54,391 nucleotides of DNA from positions 1 through 54,391 of the forward strand of contig JABWCD010000039.1 of NCBI GenBank assembly GCA_013359265.1. The letters run 5' to 3'. Position 1 is the first letter of the stretch. Each line of letters begins with the position of its first letter. Positions 7,611-16,634 of this stretch are shown piece by piece. The notes beneath the pieces are model-generated. The model was not told where the DNA came from. It made no database searches and was given only the letters and a program-made list of their open reading frames with translations. Origin of the DNA: Candidatus Hydrogenedentota bacterium (GTDB lineage: Bacteria > Hydrogenedentota > Hydrogenedentia > Hydrogenedentales > SLHB01). The position numbers and the translations under genes are program-made.

Positions 7611-8300
7611 ATGAAAACACTTGGCGTCGATACCAGCACTCCGGTAAACGCCGTGGCCCTGTGCGAAGGCGGACGTATCTTGGTGGAGACACACGTCGAC
7701 TGCGGCCGGGCACACGCCGAGCGGCTTATGGCGACGGCGGATTGGGTCCTCGGCGAGGCCGGTATTGGCCTCGAGGCCGTCGGCATGCTCGCGGTTTCCG
7801 TAGGGCCGGGATCGTTCACGGGACTTCGCATCGGAGTGGCCGCGTGGAAAGGCCTCGCCCTCGCGCGCGGCCTTCCCCTCGCCGGCGTCCCGACACTTGA
7901 CGCCATGACGCGCATCGGCGCATTCCACGACGCCATCGTGTGCCCCATGCTGGACGCAAAAATGGGCGAGGTGTTTGCCGCGGCATATCGATTCGGGCCA
8001 ACGGGCCGCGAAAAGTTGACCGCGGACTGCGTGTTGCCCGTCGATCAAGTACTGGCGATGACGCCCGTGGAAACAATCTTTTTTGGCGATGGCGCGGAGC
8101 TTTACCGCGAACGAATCCACGCGTTACGTCCCAATGCCGTCATTCTCGGCGGCGAATTCCGGTCGCCGCGCGCCAGCGCCGTGTGCCTCGAAGCCGAAGA
8201 CCGCGTCGCGCACGGATGCGATACATCGGCGGCGGCAGTCAAACCGGTGTACTTGCGCATGTCCCAGCCGGAAGTCCTCCGCGCACAGACCACACCATGA
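7611..8300 (+). CDS. tsaB: tRNA threonylcarbamoyladenosine biosynthesis protein TsaB
   Basis: The 229-aa protein has the ASKHA-type N-terminus MKTLGVDTSTP and the conserved VSVGPGSFTGLRIGV segment (about residues 63-77), diagnostic of TsaB (YeaZ). TsaB partners TsaD and TsaE in making the t6A37 modification of ANN-decoding tRNAs in the cytoplasm. Its stop overlaps the rimI start by 4 nt (ATGA). The tsaB-rimI pair is a widespread bacterial arrangement. Length is normal for the family. Confidence 0.95.
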   Translation: MKTLGVDTSTPVNAVALCEGGRILVETHVDCGRAHAERLMATADWVLGEAGIGLEAVGMLAVSVGPGSFTGLRIGVAAWKGLALARGLPLAGVPTLDAMTRIGAFHDAIVCPMLDAKMGEVFAAAYRFGPTGREKLTADCVLPVDQVLAMTPVETIFFGDGAELYRERIHALRPNAVILGGEFRSPRASAVCLEAEDRVAHGCDTSAAAVKPVYLRMSQPEVLRAQTTP

Positions 8301-8761
8301 GCGTATCCGAATCGACAGAACTGAGATTTGTCCCGCTGTCGGGTACGCATTTGGCGGACGTTCTGGCAATCGAACAGGAGGCATATCCCGAGCCGTGGTC
8401 CGAAGGAATGTTCCGCGAGGAAATCCACCACGGCCGGTCTTATTTCGTCGTGGCGATGCTCGGTCCCGAGTTGATAGGCTACGGCGGCTATTGGCCATTG
8501 CTGGACGAGGCCCACATCACGAGCGTGACCATCAAGGATGAGTACCGAGGTTTGGGGTACGGGCGCAGCCTGCTGTCCCATATTCTGCGGCGGGCGATCG
8601 AGGACGATTTGAGCACCGCCACACTCGAAGTTCGTGAGTCAAACGTGCGCGCGCGCTCTCTCTACGAGAGTTTCGGTTTCGCGATTACCGGCAGGCGCCG
8701 CCGCTACTATCCGAAGACCGATGAAGACGCCCTGATCATGACCAAACGGTTGGAAAGCTGA
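8297..8761 (+). CDS. rimI: Ribosomal-protein-alanine N-acetyltransferase RimI
   Basis: This 154-aa GNAT protein contains the acetyl-CoA loop DEYRGLGYGRSLL and the C-terminal ALYESFGF-like segment (RSLYESFGFAITGRRRRYY) typical of RimI. RimI acetylates the N-terminal alanine of ribosomal protein S18 in E. coli; some orthologues act more broadly. The start at 8297 overlaps the tsaB stop by 4 nt, indicating translational coupling. The GH116-like gene begins 6 nt after it. Confidence 0.92.
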   Translation: MSVSESTELRFVPLSGTHLADVLAIEQEAYPEPWSEGMFREEIHHGRSYFVVAMLGPELIGYGGYWPLLDEAHITSVTIKDEYRGLGYGRSLLSHILRRAIEDDLSTATLEVRESNVRARSLYESFGFAITGRRRRYYPKTDEDALIMTKRLES

Positions 8762-8767
8762 GGCGAC

Positions 8768-11398
8768 GTGTCCGGAGCATCGATTGGCAGCTTCAACAAC
8801 GCGTCGGACGCGGCCGAATCCGAACAGCAGACCGCCGGCGTGCCCCTGGGCGGCGTGGGGGCGGGATGCTGCGAACTCGGGCGGGACGGACGCTTCCGCA
8901 ACATCACCATCAACAACAACCGCACCGCTGAATCGCGCATCGACGTCGCGCCGGGCACGATCCTCGCGGTGCGCGCGGCGCGGCGCGGAAAAGTCGCACT
9001 GCGCATCCTGCAGACGGAAAGCGCGTTGCCCTTCAACGAAGCGGGAATCGCCGCGCCCTACACGGCCTCGCAGCGTCTCGCGTGGCGCGGCGTGTATCCC
9101 TGCTCGCATTACAAGCTAGACGACCCCACGTATCCGCTGGAGGTTACGTGGACCGCGCTGACACCCGTCATTCCCTACGACCACGAAGCGTCGACGCTCC
9201 CGCTCATCTTTCTTTCGTTCTACCTGCAGAATCCGTCGGAAGTCTCCTACGAGGTCTCCCTCGTCATGAACTGGGAGAACCTCTGCGGGTGCGCGCGCGG
9301 AAACTTCCCGGAAAAGCGCGGACCGATCAGGCCCGTGCTCGTCAGCCGCGACCAGGACAAAAAGACCCTCGAGGCGCAGTCGCACGAACCCGATCCGCAG
9401 CGAATGATCGCCGGCCTCGAATTCGGCTTCCGCGAAGATTTCCGCACCAGCGCCGAAGGCAACTACGCGCTGCTCATCGGCCAACAACGTGACGTGCAGG
9501 TAACCATGATGGGCTGGAACGAACGCAATCCGCGCGAACTCGAAGTATTCTGGAACCAGTTCCATGACGGAGGCCGCCTGGGCAATAAGCTGTCCCGGGA
9601 CGAAGCCGGCCATTCCGGCGCGCTGTGCGCATCATTCGATCTCGCGCCGCAACAATCCCGCAACATCGTGTACGTGCTCGCGTGGTACTGCCCGAAGTAC
9701 GTCGCGCGCGGCATCGATCAGCGCAACGGCTACGCGAACAACTTTCGCAGCGCAATCGAAGTCGCGACGCAGGGCCTCACCTATCATCAGTACTACTTCA
9801 AGGCCGTCGAAGATTGGCAGCGGCGCATTATGACCTCGACGTTGCCGCAATGGCTCAGCAAAGCGCTGATCAACAACAACTACGTCATGTCCACGAACAC
9901 CCTGTTCACCGGCGGCAACGACTTCGCCATGTTCGAGTCCCCCGCGGACCCGCGCACCTCGACGCTCGATCGCCGCCTGTACTCGTCGATCGGATCGCTG
10001 CTGTTCTTCCCCAATTTCGAGGAGGGCGAGCTCGCCGCAATCGCGCGGCCCAGGGACGGAAAAGACCCCGGCCGGATTTATCGCCACCTCGGATTGGAAA
10101 GCGTGCACCAACCGTCCCACGGCTCCACCAGCGCGCCGATGCTCGACACCAGCATCGCGTTTGTGCTGATGGCGTACCGCAACTACTTCATGACCGGCAA
10201 GCGGTTCATTCTCGACCATTTGTTCTCGCGCGTGAAGGAGGCGATGGCGTTTGTGCTTGCGCACGACCGCGACGGCGACGGGCTGCCCGAGCAATCCGGA
10301 TGCACGATGACGCGCGATCGCTGGGCCGTCTACGGCACGAACAGCTATACAAGCGGCCTTTGGATCGCCGCATTGCGCGCATACGCCCGGCTCGCGCGGC
10401 GCCTCGGCGACAAAGCCGAGGCGCTTGCCTACGAAGAACTGCTTCCACGCGCCCTCGAAAGTTTCGACCGCAAACTTTGGTATGAAGAGGGCGGTTATTA
10501 CCGTTTCTATTGCGCCACCGGGATCGACGACGCGCCGCAAGAGTTCAACGACGCGTGCGACTCGGCCCAACTCGCCGGCCAGTGGTACGCCGATTTTCTC
10601 TGCCTCGGGCAGCTCCTGCCGCCGGAGAAAGTGAAAAAGGCACTCGGCGCAATCTGCAAACTCAACGACCAGCGAAACGGCGTCGCCCAGGGCGTCATGC
10701 TCGACGGGTCCGTCTGCACCAACCCCGACAGCGTCGGGTTTCCGCCGGAGGCCGAGCGCGCGTGGCCCGCGTTCGACATGGGCCACTACGCCAGCCTGAT
10801 GATCACCCACGGCTATCCCGACCGCGGCCTGTTCTCGGTGCAAAAGAACTGCAAGAATGTACATGCGCGGCGCGGGCGCGTGTTCAATCAACCCATGATG
10901 TGGGACCTCGACGCCAACAATGCCGTTGGCTGGGGCCAAGACCGCCACATGGGGTCGATGACCGCGTGGCACGTGCTGTACGCGCTGCAGGGTTTTCATC
11001 TCAACGTGCCCGACGGCGTGCTGTGGTTTCGCCCGCACCTGCCCATCGGCGTGTTCAGTCTGAGCGCGCCGCTGTTCACGCCCATCAGTTTCGGGTGGGT
11101 GCGATTCCGCGAGGATGACGAGAAAACCTACCGGCAATTCGTTCAGCTTACGTTCGATAGCCCGATCTATTTGAAGACCCTCGTGCTTCGCTTGCCCGCG
11201 GAAGTGGAAGACGTCAAAGTCGAATGCGAAAGCGAAAACGGCATCGAAGACGTCGATCATATTTTTGGCTACGACGGCAGCGAACGCCTAATCGAGATCA
11301 TGGCGAAAAAACCAATCATGATCGGCAGCATGCTCAAGGTCTCGCTGGCACAGACGCGCGGCGGAAACGTACGCCTTCCGCGCCCCGCGGGACGATAA
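8768..11398 (+). CDS. GH116-like glycoside hydrolase (glucosylceramidase/beta-glucosidase type)
   Basis: This 876-aa protein opens with GVPLGGVGAGCCELGRDGRF, the N-terminal signature of GH116 (GBA2-like). A beta-sandwich domain (about 1-340) is followed by an (alpha/alpha)6 barrel. By comparison with GBA2 motifs, the likely nucleophile is Glu390 (FAMFE). The likely acid/base is Asp517 (TRDRW), after DGDGLPEQSG and before NSYTSGLWIAAL; SAQLAGQWYADF is also conserved. GH116 enzymes hydrolyse beta-glucosides or beta-xylosides. No signal peptide is seen, so it is probably cytoplasmic. It uses a GTG start and sits between rimI and coaE with 6-nt gaps on both sides, an odd place for a glycosidase. 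Confidence 0.85.
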   Translation: MSGASIGSFNNASDAAESEQQTAGVPLGGVGAGCCELGRDGRFRNITINNNRTAESRIDVAPGTILAVRAARRGKVALRILQTESALPFNEAGIAAPYTASQRLAWRGVYPCSHYKLDDPTYPLEVTWTALTPVIPYDHEASTLPLIFLSFYLQNPSEVSYEVSLVMNWENLCGCARGNFPEKRGPIRPVLVSRDQDKKTLEAQSHEPDPQRMIAGLEFGFREDFRTSAEGNYALLIGQQRDVQVTMMGWNERNPRELEVFWNQFHDGGRLGNKLSRDEAGHSGALCASFDLAPQQSRNIVYVLAWYCPKYVARGIDQRNGYANNFRSAIEVATQGLTYHQYYFKAVEDWQRRIMTSTLPQWLSKALINNNYVMSTNTLFTGGNDFAMFESPADPRTSTLDRRLYSSIGSLLFFPNFEEGELAAIARPRDGKDPGRIYRHLGLESVHQPSHGSTSAPMLDTSIAFVLMAYRNYFMTGKRFILDHLFSRVKEAMAFVLAHDRDGDGLPEQSGCTMTRDRWAVYGTNSYTSGLWIAALRAYARLARRLGDKAEALAYEELLPRALESFDRKLWYEEGGYYRFYCATGIDDAPQEFNDACDSAQLAGQWYADFLCLGQLLPPEKVKKALGAICKLNDQRNGVAQGVMLDGSVCTNPDSVGFPPEAERAWPAFDMGHYASLMITHGYPDRGLFSVQKNCKNVHARRGRVFNQPMMWDLDANNAVGWGQDRHMGSMTAWHVLYALQGFHLNVPDGVLWFRPHLPIGVFSLSAPLFTPISFGWVRFREDDEKTYRQFVQLTFDSPIYLKTLVLRLPAEVEDVKVECESENGIEDVDHIFGYDGSERLIEIMAKKPIMIGSMLKVSLAQTRGGNVRLPRPAGR

Positions 11399-11404
11399 AC
11401 GCGC

Positions 11405-11998
11405 GTGCGAATCTACGGACTCACCGGCGGCACCGGCAGCGGAAAGTCCGAAGCCGCGCGCCGTTTCGCGGAACTGGGGTTTCCCGTCATCGACGCCGAC
11501 GCGGTCGGCCACGACGTCATCGCGCCCGGCGGCGCGGCGGAACGCGCAGTCATCGAAGCGTTCGGGCCGGACATCGTTACGGCCGGCGCGATCGATCGCG
11601 CGAAGCTCGGCGCAATCGTGTTCCGCGACGACGCCGCGCGAAAGCGGCTCAACGCGATCGTGCATCCCGCGATCGGCATGGCCATCGCCATGCGATGCGC
11701 GGCGCTAGCCGAAAAGGGACACGGCGCCGTTGTTGTCGACGCCGCCCTTATCGCCGAGAACGGAAGGAAAGAGGACTATCTCAGCGGGCTCATCCTGGTG
11801 ATGAGTCCCGTCGAATTGCGCATCCAACGGCTGATCGAACACCGCGAAATCGACCTGGCCGAGGCGCGTCGGCGAATCGCGTCGCAAACCGCCCCCGAAA
11901 CAAAGCTTGCCCTCGCCGACTGGGTGATCGACAATAGCGGCACGAAGGAAGAACTGTACAGGCAGGTTGACGCAATCGCCCGGGAAATGAACGGATGA
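11405..11998 (+). CDS. coaE: Dephospho-CoA kinase
   Basis: The 197-aa protein starts with GTG and has the P-loop GLTGGTGSGKS at residues 5-15. The next conserved parts are the DADAVGHD motif, IVHPAI and a lid region RRRIASQ. It phosphorylates the 3'-hydroxyl of dephospho-CoA, the last step of CoA synthesis. It lies 6 nt downstream of the GH116-like gene and probably shares its transcript. Confidence 0.96.
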   Translation: MRIYGLTGGTGSGKSEAARRFAELGFPVIDADAVGHDVIAPGGAAERAVIEAFGPDIVTAGAIDRAKLGAIVFRDDAARKRLNAIVHPAIGMAIAMRCAALAEKGHGAVVVDAALIAENGRKEDYLSGLILVMSPVELRIQRLIEHREIDLAEARRRIASQTAPETKLALADWVIDNSGTKEELYRQVDAIAREMNG

Positions 11999-12081
11999 AT
12001 CGCATGGCCGCGCGGCGACGTCGAATCTTCGATTACAAGCGCGAGCAACCGTGAGCGAAGTCTGGATTACGGTAACAAAAC

Positions 12082-12588
12082 ATGAACCCTAACCTCGCCA
12101 GATGTCCGCGATGCGGCAAGATATTCGCCGCACAGGCCGGCAAGTCTCTCTGCGCGAAGTGCAACACCGAGTTCCTCGATTACGGCGATCGCGTCCTGGA
12201 TGCGATTGAAAAGCACGGGCTGCGCCAACCCGATGAGATTGCCGAGTTCACCGGCGTGCCGTTGGACACCGTGATCGATCTCGTCGAAAACAGCACGCTC
12301 TTGAGCCACGAGATCGAACAGGAACGCGTGTGCGCCGCGTGCAAGGAGCGCCTGGCCCAAAAGCACAGCGAATATTGCTTCCATTGCAGGCTCATGCTGA
12401 ACAAGGCCTTCGGCGACGCCGTCAAACTGATGGGCGAAATCCGCGAGCGCGAACTGCGGCTGAAAAAGAAAAAGAAAGAAGACGCGTCCGTCCTGCTACC
12501 CAGCGTCGACGACGCCGTAAAACACAAACGCACGCGCCGATCGCTGCACCGCCCCGACCCCACGCCAAAGAGCCGATACTCGCCGTAA
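12082..12588 (+). CDS. Double zinc-ribbon protein with helix-turn-helix-like middle
   Basis: The 168-aa protein has two cysteine pairs forming one zinc ribbon (CPRC near residue 8, CAKC near 28) and a second set CAAC/CFHC near residues 90-105. Between them a helical stretch (DAIEKHGLRQPDEIAEFTGV) resembles a winged-helix or MerR-like fold. The C-terminus is a long basic helix with KKKKKED. The layout recalls YvyF-like proteins of flagellar loci, but no flagellar gene is nearby, so a nucleic-acid-binding role is only inferred. It follows coaE by 83 nt on the same strand. Confidence 0.75.
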   Translation: MNPNLARCPRCGKIFAAQAGKSLCAKCNTEFLDYGDRVLDAIEKHGLRQPDEIAEFTGVPLDTVIDLVENSTLLSHEIEQERVCAACKERLAQKHSEYCFHCRLMLNKAFGDAVKLMGEIRERELRLKKKKKEDASVLLPSVDDAVKHKRTRRSLHRPDPTPKSRYSP

Positions 12589-12859
12589 GGCGAACCGGCT
12601 CAGGCATCAGCCCAATGTTATTCAATGCGTAGGCTTCGTGAGATATCCACTCACCTCAATCGGAACCGGCAGGTGGGTAATGGTCGGGACGCAGCGGCTC
12701 GACTCCGTACGCCGGTCGTTCCAGTCCCAATCTCGAATGCGCGTCACGTTCGTCTTCGGCCGCAACATCACCAGGGGCGGCGACGAGAAAGAGGAAAGCG
12801 ATGTAAGGGGCTCTAACAATAATAACGTCTTTGCGTTTACCCCGAAGGGGTTTCGGCGC

Positions 12860-12908
12860 GCAGCCCAGGGTTGGCCCGCCGAAGTCGCTTCGACGTAGGC
12901 GGGGCTAC
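12860..12908. repeat. 49-bp dispersed repeat, copy 2
   Basis: This is identical over 49 bp to 103-151. The GAAGGGGTTTCGG block lies immediately left of it here but to the right in copy 1, so the two modules are arranged differently around a fixed core. Confidence 0.85.
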
Positions 12909-12977
12909 TAAGTCAATACGATGGTTGTCCTTGGCGCGCTTAGGCGTATGAACTTAGTACTAGCACTGTCGAACTGA

Positions 12978-13006
12978 TTGACACAGCCCAGCGCGAGGGA
13001 TACTCT
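12978..13006 (+). promoter_or_regulatory. Putative sigma-70-type promoter of the repeat-rich surface protein
   Basis: TTGACA (12978-12983), a 17-nt spacer and TACTCT (13001-13006), about 140 bp upstream of the ATG at 13146. The -10 matches consensus at four of six positions. Confidence 0.4.
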
Positions 13007-13145
13007 CTGTCAAGAGTAATGTTGTAATTTGCGCGTTGGTGCTGCCTTGGCGGGTTGCGTGGTGCGTATGCAAGCGAATGTTTGTATCGTTGCCCGCTTC
13101 GGAGGATTGCGCGTCGACTACTGAAACGCAGAGAGGTGTGCCCGT

Positions 13146-16040
13146 ATGCGGAACCGTTCGGCAGCGCTCGCGCTTGGGATAATCGCAAGCGTAGCTGCGA
13201 TGTACTTCCTGACGCGTGGGAGTGGACGGGGCGAGCGGCCTTCCCAAGTGCCCAGCGTTGCGAGCTCGGAAGTGCAGAGTTCCGGCGCCGTGCGCGCACG
13301 GCGCGCAGCGCCGCCTACGCGCAGGCCCGTCGTTCAGTCCGCAACCCCCATACCGAACGGAAGTATTGCCGGGCACGTGTTCAATTCCGACGGGACACCC
13401 TGTTCCGACGCAACGGTCGAAGTGCGCGCCGATTCCCAAGACGATGCGACGAACGAAACCGAAGAGGCCGGCCATGCACCCACCAACATTTACGACGGGC
13501 GAGTCGATGAGGCGGGGCGGTTCATTGTCGATTCGGTGCCCATTGGCCGGTACGGCGTTGTGGCGCGAACGGCAGCCCAGGTGGGGACGGCGCTGGCCGA
13601 CGTGCGTGAAGTTGCGCTCCGAGCTTCGGTCATCGTCATTGTTGGAGACGCCCTGTCAATACGTGGCCGTGTCATCGACGATGACGGCGATGCGGTGGAG
13701 GGTGCTCGCGTACTTCCGATTCGACACGACGGGAAACCGTTGGGCCCCGAGCTGACGCAGATGTTTGCTTGTGAAGCGGATAGGGACGGCGCATTTGAGA
13801 CGGGACCGTTGCAGCAGGGGAAGTACGAACTGTACACGAGTGCACGCGGCTACGCGCCTGGCAAGAGCGATCCGGTTCCAGCAGGCACACGGGACGCCAC
13901 CATAGTTCTACACGCAGGCGCCCCAGTGAGGGGTACGGTAATCTGGGCCGACACCCAGGACCCGATCGGCGGGACGACCGTAATCGCCCGCGCGCCTGAT
14001 CTGTTCGGGGGCGAAGAACGCGCGGTGAGCGGTGCCGATGGCAACTTCCATTTCGACGCGCTTGCCCCAACTCACTACATTTTGGACATAGAGACCGCGG
14101 ACGGCACGGTGCTGATCGATGGTCCGGTCGATCTCGATCTCCGCGGCGCTTCGGCCGCTGACGTGTCGCTCGAAGTTGTCGTCGGGGGCGCGGTCCGGGG
14201 CCGTGTCTACGATGCCGCCACGGACACCGGCGTGCCAGGCGTGCGCATGATGGCGTATCTTCGCGATCGTTCCGTGCGCCGAAATTACTCGAATCCGACG
14301 GACGAAACCGGTGAGTTCGAATTGGCCGGACTTCCTAAAGGATCCTATTCAGTCTATCCGACTGGCAGCATTGGAAAGATTCACGGAAGTGACGGACCGG
14401 CGAGATACATCGTTATCGAAGCCGGGCAGGAAATAGATGGAGTCGACTTTCCCCTCGAATCGTCGCCCGTTGTATCCGGGACAATTGTCGACGCGAGCGG
14501 TGCGCCCGTGGCGTTCGCCAATGTGGCGGCTTCGACCGCGTCCGGAGAATTCCGCATTCCAAGGTGGCAGACGAATTCGGACGACAAGGGCGCTTTCGTG
14601 CTGCGTGGTTTCTCGGTAGGTGATGAGTTGCTGCTTACGGCCTTTGGTTCCACCGACGTATCCAAATGGATCGGCCCTGTAATCGTTGGCGAGATCGGGG
14701 CCCGGGACGTGGTCATCACGCTCGGGTCGGGTCGGAGCGGAAGTATCGCGGGCAAAGTGATTGACAAACACGGACGACCTGTCGCGCTCAAGGTCCAAGC
14801 GTATCCCACGAATAGCGAATACCCGTATATCTTCGAGGCCATGGATACCGACACCAATGCCAAAGGGGCGTTCGTCTTCGCGGGGCTTCCCCCCGCTCAA
14901 TATCTCCTGCAACTCGTCGCGGGCGTGGGCAATATTCAGCCGGCCCAGACGATCCAGCTTGCCGAAGGCGACCATATCACGGGCCTGGTGCTCACGGCGG
15001 ACATTACCGAATCGCTCACCATCGTGGGCTATGTGCGTGACGAGTCGGGCCGGGCAGTGGCCAACGTGTTTCTTTCGGGAATGGCGTTCTTCGAGGCGGG
15101 TAAAGCGTACCAGCGGGCCGCTACCTCGGAATTCGATGGCCGTTTCGAGCTTACCGGATTGCCTGCGGGAACGTTTGTCGTTCGTGCGACGGCGGAGGGT
15201 TACAGCCCTGCGGAGGTGGCGTTACAGGCCGGAGAACGGAATGCCCAGGTTACGCTGAGTCCCGCGCCCTTACTGGAAGGTGTAGTGCTAGACGCCGATA
15301 CGATGGAGCCGCTCGAGCGATTCTCGATCGCGGTTGTGCAGCCGCGCCAGCCCACGGCGCGCGCAGAGTTCCGGGAGTTTACAAACCACGATGGACGCTT
15401 CGCAATCCACACGGAATACCGTAAGGCGACAATCCATGTTCGAGCGCCTGATCATCACGAGAATTCTGTTTCAGCACAAGCGGGGACGCCGATTACAATC
15501 GAACTTCTCCCTGGCAGCGATTCCATTCAAGGGACGGTTGTGGATGCCGAGGGCCAGCCTGTGGCTGGAGCATATGTATATGCGGGCGCGTCAGGTTTGT
15601 ACGGGTATGAAGACGGCGTCAATTCGAGTGCAACGACCTCCTCTGACGGCACATTCGAACTGGCCAACCCACCTGCGGGAATGACACTCATATCCGCGTC
15701 TCACCCCGATTTCGGTGTTGGAGTCAACGAAGTGCAGAACGAATTCGATTCGTCCGCTTCGACTATCATTCGGTTGGCGCAGCTCGGATCGATCAGGGGA
15801 AGTGTTCGGTTGGCGGGCGAACCGGTGGCGGGGGCGACGGTAATGGTCAATTGCGATTTCCGTCACACGCGAATTGGAACTACAGATGAAACGGGGAACT
15901 TTGTGATCGAGCGTATCCCCGCGGGCCAATCCACGGTCAACGTCTCCGCGCCAGACACGTACCAAGGCGGATCCGATGCCTTGAAACGCGACGTCACGAT
16001 CGAGCCGTCCACTCAAGTGACTGTAGACTTTGAGTTGTAG
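13146..16040 (+). CDS. Membrane-anchored protein with about ten carboxypeptidase-regulatory-like repeats
   Basis: The 964-aa protein has an N-terminal hydrophobic anchor (ALALGIIASVAAMYFL) and a Ser/Pro/Arg-rich linker. About ten beta-sandwich units of roughly 85-95 residues follow. Each starts with a G-x-V-x-D-x-x-G-x-P-v-x-g-A pattern and ends with D-x-x-G-x-F-x-l-x-x-l-P-x-G-x-Y. Examples are GTVVDAEGQPVAGAYVYAG and DETGNFVIERIPAGQ. These are CarboxypepD_reg-like domains (transthyretin-like fold). No enzyme domain is attached, so an envelope or surface scaffold is likely. Internal repeats are diverged, so this is not a recent expansion. It is monocistronic and convergent with the fur-like gene. 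Confidence 0.88.
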   Translation: MRNRSAALALGIIASVAAMYFLTRGSGRGERPSQVPSVASSEVQSSGAVRARRAAPPTRRPVVQSATPIPNGSIAGHVFNSDGTPCSDATVEVRADSQDDATNETEEAGHAPTNIYDGRVDEAGRFIVDSVPIGRYGVVARTAAQVGTALADVREVALRASVIVIVGDALSIRGRVIDDDGDAVEGARVLPIRHDGKPLGPELTQMFACEADRDGAFETGPLQQGKYELYTSARGYAPGKSDPVPAGTRDATIVLHAGAPVRGTVIWADTQDPIGGTTVIARAPDLFGGEERAVSGADGNFHFDALAPTHYILDIETADGTVLIDGPVDLDLRGASAADVSLEVVVGGAVRGRVYDAATDTGVPGVRMMAYLRDRSVRRNYSNPTDETGEFELAGLPKGSYSVYPTGSIGKIHGSDGPARYIVIEAGQEIDGVDFPLESSPVVSGTIVDASGAPVAFANVAASTASGEFRIPRWQTNSDDKGAFVLRGFSVGDELLLTAFGSTDVSKWIGPVIVGEIGARDVVITLGSGRSGSIAGKVIDKHGRPVALKVQAYPTNSEYPYIFEAMDTDTNAKGAFVFAGLPPAQYLLQLVAGVGNIQPAQTIQLAEGDHITGLVLTADITESLTIVGYVRDESGRAVANVFLSGMAFFEAGKAYQRAATSEFDGRFELTGLPAGTFVVRATAEGYSPAEVALQAGERNAQVTLSPAPLLEGVVLDADTMEPLERFSIAVVQPRQPTARAEFREFTNHDGRFAIHTEYRKATIHVRAPDHHENSVSAQAGTPITIELLPGSDSIQGTVVDAEGQPVAGAYVYAGASGLYGYEDGVNSSATTSSDGTFELANPPAGMTLISASHPDFGVGVNEVQNEFDSSASTIIRLAQLGSIRGSVRLAGEPVAGATVMVNCDFRHTRIGTTDETGNFVIERIPAGQSTVNVSAPDTYQGGSDALKRDVTIEPSTQVTVDFEL

Positions 16041-16073
16041 TCGCCTCGCTGCCGCGCGGGAAGAGTGGTTACG

Positions 16074-16544
16074 CTACGGCTTCATGCAGCACGCCGGCGG
16101 GTGTCCCAACGCGTCGCTTGCCGGAATGGCGGCGAATGGGCATCCGCCCCGAAAAATCACCTGCGCTTCGTCAACGGCGAGCCCTTCCATTTCCGGCTGC
16201 ATGCACGGCTTCGAGCCGACGGCGCACGGCACGTCCATGATGTAGCCGCATTGCCTGCACACGAAATGGTGGTGCCAGTTTGTCGAGGCCTCGTACAGAG
16301 CGCGGCCCGGGCCCGCATCGACGCGCATGATCACGCCGCGATCGAACAGGTCGTTCAGCACGTTGTATATGGACGCGCGAGGCAGCAACGGCCCGCGTTC
16401 GCGCAATGCGTCCACGATATCGTCCGCCGATCGATGCCCGCCGATCGTGTGCAAGAGGGACAACACCGCAAGGCGCGGTCGTGTTACCCGGACGCCGGCG
16501 GCGCGCAGTTGCCCGGCGAAGTCTGGTTCCGGGGCGGTAGGCAT
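16074..16544 (-). CDS. Fur/PerR-family transcriptional regulator
   Basis: The 156-aa protein has the winged helix GVRVTRPRLAVLSLL (residues 17-31), the recognition segment ASIYNVLNDL (57-66) and a metal-binding dimerisation domain with HHHFVCRQCG (91-100; structural CxxC at 96-99). Fur-family repressors sense iron, peroxide (PerR), zinc or manganese. The gene lies directly downstream of a cytochrome c peroxidase on the same strand. A Fur/PerR-like palindrome lies upstream of that peroxidase, so peroxide or iron sensing is likely. The C-terminus CPFAAIPASDALGHPPACC is unusual, with extra cysteines. Confidence 0.9.
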   Translation of the reverse strand: MPTAPEPDFAGQLRAAGVRVTRPRLAVLSLLHTIGGHRSADDIVDALRERGPLLPRASIYNVLNDLFDRGVIMRVDAGPGRALYEASTNWHHHFVCRQCGYIMDVPCAVGSKPCMQPEMEGLAVDEAQVIFRGGCPFAAIPASDALGHPPACCMKP

Positions 16545-16591
16545 AGGGTGCTCCGGTGCTCGTGATAAGCCTTGCCCCCGAATTATCGGAA

Positions 16592-16628
16592 GCCGGCGCC
16601 CCGGAAAGCAAACCCCCGGGGCGCCGGC
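16592..16628 (-). terminator. Hairpin between cytochrome c peroxidase and fur-like genes
   Basis: A perfect 13-bp GC-rich stem (16592-16604 with 16616-16628) and an 11-nt loop begins 7 nt after the peroxidase stop codon. The minus-strand tail TTCCGATAATT is only partly T-rich. It may end or attenuate transcription before the regulator gene. Confidence 0.7.
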
Positions 16629-16634
16629 GATCGA

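Larger units (their letters stand above)
12589..13145. other. Intergenic region with dispersed repeat
   Basis: No gene is supported in these 557 bp. They hold copy 2 of the 49-bp repeat and the adjoining CCCCGAAGGGGTTTCGG block, and a promoter candidate for the following large gene at 12978-13006. Confidence 0.6.

Noticed and set aside
9632-11260. 542-codon open frame on the minus strand
   Set aside because: Antisense shadow of the GH116-like gene with no recognisable motif.
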